This document shows, piece after piece, positions 55,407 to 64,000 of a stretch of 64,000 bases of DNA (positions are counted from its first letter, which is position 1; every line of letters begins with the position of its first letter). The stretch is from the NCBI GenBank assembly GCA_014529385.2, contig CM043947.1, forward strand, positions 97,372,036 through 97,436,035, given 5' to 3'. Both the position numbers and the translations under genes were made by a program. The notes under the pieces are model-generated. The model saw only the letters and a list, made by a program, of their open reading frames with translations. It made no database searches and was not told the origin of the DNA. Source of the stretch: Adiantum capillus-veneris. Its lineage: Eukaryota > Streptophyta > Polypodiopsida > Polypodiales > Pteridaceae.

Positions 55407-55418
55407 TGGTATCAGAGC
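55407..55418 (+). promoter_or_regulatory. Initiator tRNA-Met primer-binding site
   Basis: TGGTATCAGAGC immediately after the LTR end AACA. Confidence 0.85.
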
Positions 55419-56228
55419 AGTAACGATCACGTGCCGATTCAATTCATGGTGACAAAATAGTATGTGTATGCGATTCGCATGTAAGATTCAAAACTGCTAC
55501 AAATTTTATTTTTTGAGCGTTGATTCTTGTTAATTGTGGTTGTTTTGTGTTAAGAAGAATATGAGTAGTGTTTTGTGGGGTGTTTATTGCTAATCAATCT
55601 AATCGTTGATTACGTTTTCTTGTTGATGACACCCTGAACTTCATCTCAATTTTTGGAGAAACGGGAAAAGGGCAATGGAGCATAGCGCAATGGCACTTTT
55701 CATACAAAACTTGTTCATCTCCTCCAGCTCTTTGATTTGAGTTCTAGGTTTGCGTCAATCGGAGTTCACAACAGAAAGTTATGTTGTTTTTACTGCAATT
55801 GAGCTTGACGCAGCTTTCTTTGTCGTACTTCTTCGTGAAACATCCACGATCGTTTTTCTAATTTTAGCGTTAACTTTTTCGAGAAAATTTAGCTTTTTGC
55901 TATTCGTATTGTGGCCGTCAATCTTGCGTCTCACACCACTCTATTTTGAGGACTCTTTTATTATTAACGTCTCCTTTACCTTGCCTTTTTGGGTGACGTC
56001 TCTCACATCTTTGGACGTTCCTTGAGCATCCTTCTTGCGTTTATCGTTGATAGAATGCAGTCCTCATATTTCTCGCATTCGTATATGGTGTGCAGATTCT
56101 ACGATCTTATCATATACGTCTTCTTGCAACAAGATATGGCTATCACTATTCTCGTCCTCAACGGCTTTCCTTCTGGCCAGTGTTCTGTTCCTCCTTTCCA
56201 AGGCCAAGGATTTCCAGGCTAGAAAGCG

Positions 56229-57178
56229 ATGTTGTTAATTCTTGAAGGCGATGAACTCTCTGATGTTGTTCTTGGAAATCGTGTTTTTCCACCTCAGCCT
56301 GTTGATACGGATAATTATAACGTGCTTATCACTGAAGGACCTATATTTGAAGATTGGAATGTTGCCTATACGGATTGGCAACGACGTGATAAAGCAGCTT
56401 ATCGGTATATTCTTTCTGCTCTTACTGATTCCCTTTTGCTTGATATGTAAGAACTGCCTACTTCCCACGACATATGGAAGTACATTATTGCAAACTTTCA
56501 GAAGAAATCTGTTACAGAAATACTTTATTTGAGAGGGTTGCTTAACAAGTTACAATATGAAGTTGGTACTGCCGTGACAGGACATATTGAATCTTTCAAA
56601 TCTATTATTAATCAACTTGCTGCTGCCAGTGATCCTGTTCCACAAAAGCAACTGATGACACTTCTCCTTGATACGGTGAAGGACTCTTCTTATGATAACA
56701 TTGTTACTATTCTCTCTAATAAAGATGGTCTTGATTTCGACCAAGCCTGTATGTCTTTAATTGAATACTCTCAACGTCAAGAACGTCGTAATTCTGGTCA
56801 CGATACAACTATGATTTCACAAGAGGAGACTGAGTCACAACAGATGGAACGTGATTTTTATGCTCGAAGGAGTCCATTTTAATGAGGAAACCGCAGAGGT
56901 GTCCGTCGCGGTAATATTTTCTCTCGTCTCAAATTTCCTAATAAGCAATGTTCTTACTGCAATAGAAATGGCCATACTGAAGATGATTGTTGGGCATGTC
57001 AATATGATGAAGAACACAATATTACCACAAAACAACCACGTTTATCTAGAGACTCTTCTTATTCTTGTTGTGAATATTGTGGACGATCTGATCATCCCAC
57101 TCATATGTGCTATAAGCGTCGATTCGACACAGATCGTAATAAGGCATGTTGACCGCTGGGTCAACAACACAACATAAC
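56229..57178 (+). pseudogene. Copia gag with two zinc knuckles
   Basis: Frame from 56229 gives LEGDELSDVVLGNRVFPP and YTDWQRRDKAAYRYILSALT, a TAA at 56448-56450, then IWKYIIANFQKKSVTEI, LRGLLNKLQYEVGTAVTGHI and LLDTVKDSSYDNIVTILS (UBN2-type Copia gag). After a frameshift near 56880 come an Arg/Gly segment, CSYCNRNGHTEDDC (about 56950-56991) and CEYCGRSDHPTHMC (about 57070-57111), both CX2CX4HX4C. No pol follows; the element is cut at about 57180. Confidence 0.75.
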
Positions 57179-57247
57179 TCAAGTTTCGTACCAAAGTCTT
57201 ATCTTTTGCGACTTATGATGCTACGGATTATGGCTATAAACGTCATT

Positions 57248-58100
57248 TGTAATGAGTAGTTATTCTAGTTTCAGAAGCCGGGGTGCAATGGCACTTCCAG
57301 ATTGTAAATACAAAGCCATTTGACCCTTTCAACCCCATTTTTGGTTAAACCTAAGGTAGCCTTAGTATATAAGGTACCTAGGTCATTTTGTAAAAGAAGA
57401 CTTTTTCATAATCAAAACTTTAGCGCTGCCGTCTACTGTGTGTGAGAGAAAGAGAGTGAGCATGAGCTTTATCCTCTTGCTATGCCCGGATCGCTCAACA
57501 CATTGGAGATCCGACTACACCATTGCTATAGGCTGGAGGAGAGCTATGCGACAACGCCAAGCATTCCACGCGAGACGAAGCGCACACGCCAACGCATCTA
57601 CAAGCTATTTGTGGTCATAAGTGTATCAAACAATGTCTGTTTTCTGCGTTCTAGTAGTCTATAGAATCATGGCGACATAGGCTACGCATAGGTACTCATA
57701 AATTTCAGTTTCATGTACTTTCAAAATTCTGCTCTGTCATCCTACGCGTTTTCCGCAGATGGGTTTAGAGTGAGGGTTTTGAGTGTAGAACCTTAGGGAC
57801 AGGTGTATCCTAGTGAGGGGATGGTGTTCCTTAAGTTTTGTATGAATTTGACATGATTAGGTGAGTTACCTTCCGTATGTGTGTATGTGGCTAGGTGGTG
57901 TAGTTGAGAGCAGTGAGGTTCTTGATTGTGGTTTAGTTGGCCTTCCAGAGTGTTGTATGTGTAAGATGGTCTCAGCCTGTCAAGCTAAAGAGATTTCCTC
58001 CGTGTTCCTATCGTGTCATCTGTGTCCTCGATTGACATTATGTTGATCTAGGTAGTGTTTGCATGCACTTCATGGGTGTGTGAGTTGCTCCCGTCCAACA
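57248..58100 (+). repeat. 5' LTR of another Ty3/gypsy element (start uncertain)
   Basis: The right end CCAACA (58100) is fixed by the primer site one base later. A tatataaggtacc TATA-like sequence lies at about 57367. The left limit (TGTAATGAG at 57248) is a guess, since no second copy is present. Confidence 0.5.
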
Positions 58101-58101
58101 T

Positions 58102-58119
58102 TGGCGCCGTTGCCGGGGA
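58102..58119 (+). promoter_or_regulatory. Primer-binding site for tRNA-Asp
   Basis: TGGCGCCGTTGCCGGGGA, identical over 18 bases to the primer site of the giant element on the other strand at 40766-40783. Confidence 0.9.
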
Positions 58120-58479
58120 CACAAGGACCTAAGTAGGTTTCCTACTAACACTCGTGTGATGGTTGCTTGATTTAGTTTCGGCTAAAGAAATCATTTTTCT
58201 TAAGTGGATCCGGAAGAGGATATTCCGTGATCAAGTGGATAGCCAGGAAGCGTGTGTCTTGCCGAGGGTCTGCGACTAGATAGGTTTAGTTAGGATCTGT
58301 GGATTAGAGTAGTTGTTGGTGGTCGAGTGATTTGAGAGGTGATAAAAGCGTTTACTATTCCGTGTGTGGAAGTGAAGCGTTTTTCTACTCATAGATACAA
58401 AACCCCATATGATTTGTAGGAGTAGCTTTAGGTAAGTGATCCGATTCTGATCTAGAGCTATTCAACACTGAATTATTTG

Positions 58480-59700
58480 CTAAAGTGCTTGATTGCATTT
58501 GAAATCATGGAAAAGTGTGCTTTTGAGGGTAAAAATGCATTAAACAAGCTTTTGTGGATATTTTTGTATGGCTGACTAATGATGTGCATATAAAAGAGCA
58601 TTTGCAAGGGTTTTGTGAAGAAAACTTGCAATTTTGTAAACATAGACATCCTACGCGTAGGATGTCTCAAGGGGGTTCTAGAGACCAAATTTGAAAATTC
58701 TAACTGTACTAGTGTGTTCAGAAGGGGGTGTTTACCCTAAGTATACATTGAAACTAGAGTTTTGACCAACTCTTGACACCCAAAAGACCAAAGACGGAGT
58801 GTCAAAAACGCGAAAACAAGAAACTTAAGATTCTGAGCACAATTTTGCATAAAAACCGGTAGCAATGCTTGAAAAATAGTGCTCAAGACTTGGGGATGGC
58901 TAAAAGCATGCTTTGGTGGTACAAAAAGGACTGTCCTTGATAGCACCCTTGACAAATCTTTGAGCTACAATTTCTACATGTCACATGAAAAACTACCTAT
59001 CATACTTTATATCAGTGGATAGGTCTTTAAAAGAAGAATCTAAAAACACAAGGTCTGAAAAGTTTTGACCTAAACTACAAAAATTTTACCAGTCCCCACT
59101 TTATCATTAGTAGAAATAAATTAGGTCCTTTTTTTGTACCACCAAACAACGCTTTCACCCGGATGCCTGTGGATGAATTCTGCCAAAAATTTCATCAGTA
59201 GACATCCTACGCGTAGGATGTCTCCAGGGCACTTTTGGCAGCAGGGAATTTGGGAAAACTGAGGTTACCAGTGGGTTCAGAGGGTAGGTTTTACCCTAGT
59301 AACATATTGACTTGGGTGTTTTTCCCTAAATTTGTTGTTCGAAAGCCAAAAGGCGGAGTCAAAAAACGTAAAATTTTAGAAAAGGCTTAAATTGAGTGAT
59401 TTTTGCATGTTTTTGCAATTGTGAAGCATACTTGCACTTGCTGAGAGCATAAGGAAGCATGAGGGACACTTCAGTCTGAAAAAATAAGCAGTAGACATCC
59501 TACGCGTAGGATGTCTACAGGGTGATCTGGGCATTTTTTTGAAAATCTGAGGTTACCTGTGTGTTTAGAAGGTAGGTTTTACCCTACTTTCACCTCGAAA
59601 GTGGAAATTTGACCAAATTTTTTCAGATCAAAGCCAAAAGATGAGAATTTCCAGACATCCTACCCAAATTGTGTCCAAGGCCTAATTTTGAGACCAAACC
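58480..59700. repeat. Leader array with a 24-28-bp perfect palindrome per unit
   Basis: The half-site AGACATCCTACG followed directly by its inverse occurs at 58644-58667, 59200-59223 and, extended to 28 bp, at 59491-59518. A half-site recurs at 59653 and a partial one near 57746. Flanks are diverged repeats (shared: ggttacc(a)gtg, gtaggttttaccct, ccaaaa-gcggagt). The last spacing is 293 bp and the first 556, about two units. Confidence 0.85.
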
Positions 59701-62700
59701 ATAGGATGACTCCATAGGCATGTTCTAAATGTTGTATTCAGTGCATGTGATAAATTTCATCTCATTTGGGTCAGTGAAAGTGAAGATTGAATAGACTTTA
59801 GCATTTTTTATTGAAAAAGGCAAGAATAGCTAGTTTTGGGGTCTTTTGACATCCAAACTCACATCTAAGCATAGCATTGGGTTGCTGACATCAAGGGGAA
59901 GGTGTGGGACAAGTCTATGAAGCATACCCCGGCAGTCTATCTCTCTCTCCGCGAGAATCTACACCTCCTCCTCAGAGTGTGTTTGATATTCTGGGAGTTT
60001 GTCACTCACCAAGACTGGAAAACTCTTGATGCCTGATTTCGCAAGCTAGCTGTATGGGTCCAAATATTGGCTAAGCAAGTCAAAAATCTCACACGATTAA
60101 TTTACAAAATGCTACTAGCATCAAATTCTCACTTGCCAGCAACCCAAGGGGTTGTCTACCCACGAGTTATGACCAAAGAGGTTTAACATGCACAAAATAA
60201 TTCGGTTGTAGGAATAGATCTAGTCGTGACCAACGTGGTCAAGAAGCAACTATCACAATCCGACTTTCGATGTGCAAAAAGTAAAAAATTATGCTTTATT
60301 TGCTTAGGAACGCATCAAAAAAAGCAGCGTCCACATGTCCGACAACGTAAGCATGATGCATTAGTTTGTGATTTGACATAAACTCCAGTTTTGATACAGG
60401 GCGCAGTAGTTATATGTCTTCATATGTGCATGTGGCTTTTCAGAGTATTGTCCATTTTTTGAATTGGGTAGGGTTATGCCGAAATTTCTTTTTTGATATA
60501 ATCATTTCTGGTACGACCAGTTTCATAATCTCGGCTTATACGATCAGCGACAACATTATGAGATGCATACAAGATCAATGCATTAGGGTGTATATGATAT
60601 ACATGTCACAATATTGTTTGTTGTGCACAGCCAAATGCTTGACCAATTTCACGTGACGCACGGCTTCTAATTCGTGCTACCATTGACTTGGCTTCAAGAG
60701 CAGTGGAAACCAAGTTTAGGGCATCTACATTAATCAAGACATCATCTCACCGAATCCCCCGAGGCAGTCACTTATCAAAAGACCCCTATATCACGTGCGT
60801 TCAAGAGGTAATTAATAATACCCCAATATACATACTATACTTACACTGTGAGCCTATTTAAAAGACCCCCACCCCCCTCTGTATGTATATATTTTACATT
60901 TTGGTCTTTTAATAATCCTCTCCGGTTAACTCACGTGATATCATACACATTCTAAAAAGTGACCGCCCCGGGCCGAATCCCTACCAGTCCAGTCGGGCAA
61001 GGCACTTCTCGTGTTAACTTTTACGTTTATAACTGTCACGGTAGCCACGGGCTTCCACTTTTGTATGCAAGGCATGCTACCCAGGTGGTATAAAGTACGC
61101 TCTCACACAGTCACTATGTCAAGGACAATATTAGTTATGAATTTTTTTGGATTGTCTTGTGTTTAGGTTGCTGTGCAAACACAACACCACTAAAAAGAAC
61201 CTAAAACTTGGACTTAATTCAAAGGCCAAGTGCTATCATTAAGTCACACTGGTGTCATCACAACCACATACACGGTAGGTGGGTCAGTTTGTGACTTGTT
61301 TTTCAGTTCCCTCTCTCGATGAGAGTCATAGCAGAAAATTGTTGCATGCTTAAAGGGTAAGGTGCACGCTAGGAATAAAGTATAGAGGAGCATGGCAATC
61401 AACTATACATGTCTAATTCATTTAAGGAAAATTCCTTAGCCCAGCATGCTCTTCTTTTCTCTCTTTCTTATTTCTCTCAATGAATAATGAAAACTTTTTA
61501 AATATATTGGTACATGTTTTGCTTGTGAGTCAGCCTCAGCCAAGGTGTTGTAACTCTCAGCTAGTAAGTGGTCAAGACACCACTCCAATTAGTCTTCATC
61601 GGTTTCTCGATTGAACACTAATTTGTTATTTTCATAAGGGCTATAAGACACACAGGCTAAGATCCATTGTTAGACCAAGGGTAAGACCCAAGGTTGGTAT
61701 TTCTTGGGTGATTGTTCTCCAGATTGAACACACCTATCCCATGGAGTTCCATTGATGTTAATGGCCAAGCAAGAGTCTCGCCATTACAGATCTTTTGGGT
61801 GTTCTGTACGCACTACATGTTTTTAGTGGGATGCTCGAATTGAGTTTCCGATAATCTTAAACTCACATCAACTGATCTCTACCACGGAGTATAGATGCAG
61901 TAAACAATCAGTTGGGACATCATGGCTATCCATAAGAGCTAGGCATATCCCTTGTGTAGATCTCTTGCTCTCTCTATAGCACTACGAGTGTCTATGGCAG
62001 CACAGTTTTGGGGTAAGACCCAGCGGGTGATTTAGTTTGATCTATTTCCGTTATATTTTCAAGAAAAGAAGTCCGCAATAAACTACCACGCGATAGCGGA
62101 CAGATTCAACTTTTTAAGTTGATTCCAATCATTCTCTACACGATTGACTATGGTGGTTACTAATACCTGCTCATTGAGCAGTTTCTACAAAGGGTCTTAC
62201 CACGGGGTTGGACTACGTAGATTCTAGGCAACGGGTTTGAGTTGCGAAGGCAACACCCAGGGTTTCCAGTGCAATGTTGCTTGGTTTTTTCTTAGGCGGG
62301 CAACATGCTCCTCTGCATTTGAATACGGGTAAGTGACCATTAAGTGAAAATCTCCAGGTACGTGTCTATTGATTTGGTGTTACTCCATTTTTTTAGTATG
62401 CTTTGCTTGGTTTCTTCAAGTCGTATAAATTTTCTTGAATATTTCTAAGCCATGCCAAGGGCATGTCGGAACAAAGTATTTTGGGCCGTAGTATCCAATA
62501 TACATTATGTTGTTATGAACCCACTTGTCGAGTTCGATTTGGCACATGTTGTCACATGAGATACAACATGGTCTAGGAACTCAAGGAGTTTAGTTTAGCC
62601 AATGTGGAACAATGATAATGAGGGTCCCTCTCACTCTTCTCACGGAGTGTTTTGCAGTTACCTCCACACACAAGTACATCTTGTACTTGATGGCTGTCGC

Positions 62701-63400
62701 TTTTTCGGCCATCCTTATTTGAGACATATTCCACATGTGGAGAATATGAGTCTCTAGGATTGACACTGGTGCCAAATTCCTAATGATTGTTGCGATGAGG
62801 TCCCTACGTGCTGGTCGCATCCCTTTATTAGACCATTTGGAGCACACCGTATCAGGGTGAAAGCATGTTAACCTGTCATGCTTTTTCATGTCCCGGACAA
62901 TGCTAACTAGCACAATTTTGACATATGCTAACTAGTACAATAACTTGAGCTACATCTCCAAGATCTATGACATATGATATATCAATAGAAAGCACTTGAA
63001 AAAAGTAATCCAAATGTACAACCTCCGACAAGTTTTGATATTATTTGTAACAAATTTACCGGACATGCAACTTTTTGAGGATGTGCTAACTTGAAACTGC
63101 TAACTAGCACAAAAAGCACGACAAGTTAACATGCTTTCACCCATCAGGAACAATTCCAGTGGCCAAAAATTGTTGGGTACTCAGTACAGACTTGTTGCGA
63201 TGACAAGTGCTCTGAAACCACCTTAATGGAGGGTTGTTTCTACATATAGCCAAGTATGCTAAGTTACCGAGAATGTCTCATGGTTGGTACCTAGGTGTGA
63301 CTAAGCGTTCACATTCTGTTATGGTCCTCTTGTTGAAAGGCTTTCACATACGTACCGTGGAAAGTCTCGTCATGGGATTGCGGTTTGGATAAACTGGTGT
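59701..63400. other. Long stretch without recognisable genes
   Basis: No domain-bearing frame on either strand. A minus-strand frame at 62590-62913 has no recognised family. Repeated phrases such as gggtaagaccca (about 61680, 62010) and cttaccacgggg suggest old LTR or satellite DNA. Confidence 0.4.
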
Positions 63401-63499
63401 TAAATGCATGAACACTAGGTGTTATGGGCCCTAGTGTTTAACACTAATTTATTTGGAGCGGCATGCCAATTCATGGACTTTATTCTCTCTGCACCTTTT

Positions 63500-64000
63500 T
63501 GCCCTGAACGTGCAATCTCTATTGCAGATTTATTATGTGTTTACACCCTGCCATACAAGGCACCGGCTCAAGATGGGTGTCTATGGTTAGATGGTCTAAA
63601 CTCTAGGAGATTACTCCAGTCCACCCCGCTTTCAACCTAGTTGGTTGTCTTTACTCCATATCAAATATATGGCTGGATACTCAATGGTAGAGTCATAGTT
63701 TATCATCAATCATGGAAGACTATCTGTAAGTGGATGGGGGAAAGCACCTCACTCTTACTGTTGCTATTCATCCCGTGTCGGATGGGCAGCTTACAAGTAT
63801 TTTTTGCTAAAGGATCTGCTAAGAGCATACGTTAGCACAATGCATTTCTGAATGGGTGATCCTCTCCCTATTCTAGAATTTGCTTAAGTAAGGTTTTCAA
63901 CTTTGAACACCTGTTGTGGTGGGGTTGGATACTGTTTCAATAGTTTCATAAGTCAAGGACTCACTAGGTGCACTGACAAAGTATGTTGGCAGGTAACCTT
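63500..64000 (+). pseudogene. Remnant of a Ty3/gypsy integrase core
   Basis: Across frames one can read QDGCLWLDGL (first catalytic Asp region, about 63570), SWKTICKWMGESTS (about 63705), HPVSDGQL (third-motif region, about 63760) and then RAYVSTMHF and PLPILEFA (about 63818-63870). This is the integrase core order of chromovirus-like elements, heavily mutated. It runs off the window edge. Confidence 0.55.

Noticed and set aside
58644-59518. CRISPR-like array from the regular palindromes
   Set aside because: Spacing of about 290 bp, repeat-derived spacers and a plant retroelement context exclude it.
62590-62913. 107-codon minus-strand frame
   Set aside because: No domain or supporting context; likely chance.

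Overview
This window looks like repeat-rich nuclear DNA of a land plant, possibly a seed-free one such as a fern or lycophyte (inference). It is almost entirely retroelements of different ages. Supporting signs are a plant-type tRNA-Asp primer-binding site (used twice), two initiator-tRNA-Met type sites typical of plant Copia elements, a Tat-type Ty3/gypsy element with a second RNase H, an apparently endonuclease-less Penelope-like element, and many premature TAG/TGA codons of the kind left by C-to-T deamination of methylated DNA. I see no intact single-copy host gene. I see no rRNA or tRNA gene and no CRISPR array.

Left part (1-16.5 kb, mostly + strand): the 3' tail of a Ty3/gypsy pol; a Penelope-like element (530-4562) flanked by 345-bp direct repeats; a complete but decayed Tat-like Ty3/gypsy element (5692-12800) with long terminal repeats (LTRs) and an AGCGA target-site duplication (TSD); a broken ORF of an unnamed eukaryotic family (about 13.99-15.45 kb); and a degenerate CACTT-rich repeat field (15.75-16.39 kb).

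Centre (16.5-41.7 kb, mostly - strand): a decayed gene resembling plant FCP1/NLI-interacting-factor (NIF)-type HAD phosphatases is split by a very large Ty3/gypsy element (17389-40998, TSD ATATT) sitting inside one of its introns. That element carries gag, protease, RT, RNase H and integrase. It also has a second retropepsin-like domain after the integrase, a long extra downstream ORF (18356-21902), and two arrays of about 290-bp repeats, each unit holding a near-perfect palindrome. A Copia element (32115-37048, TSD GTAGC) is inserted in its gag and a solo LTR (26087-26486, TSD ATAGG) in its integrase, so the insertion order can be read: gene, then giant element, then Copia and solo LTR.

Right part (41.7-64 kb): a second CACTT-rich field; a short LTR with primer site; an antisense fragment of the 5.7-kb-type LTR; several tandem-repeat arrays; a gag-protease fragment of a second Tat-like element carrying a perfect 74-bp tandem duplication; a minus-strand LTR plus gag start; two degenerate repeat arrays (54.1-55.1 kb); a short-LTR Copia gag remnant; and the 5' part of another Ty3/gypsy element with the tRNA-Asp primer site. 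The leader of that last element again holds repeats with a perfect palindrome, of unrelated sequence. The window ends in a decayed integrase. The long stretches 50.4-53.0 and 59.7-63.4 kb show no recognisable gene.
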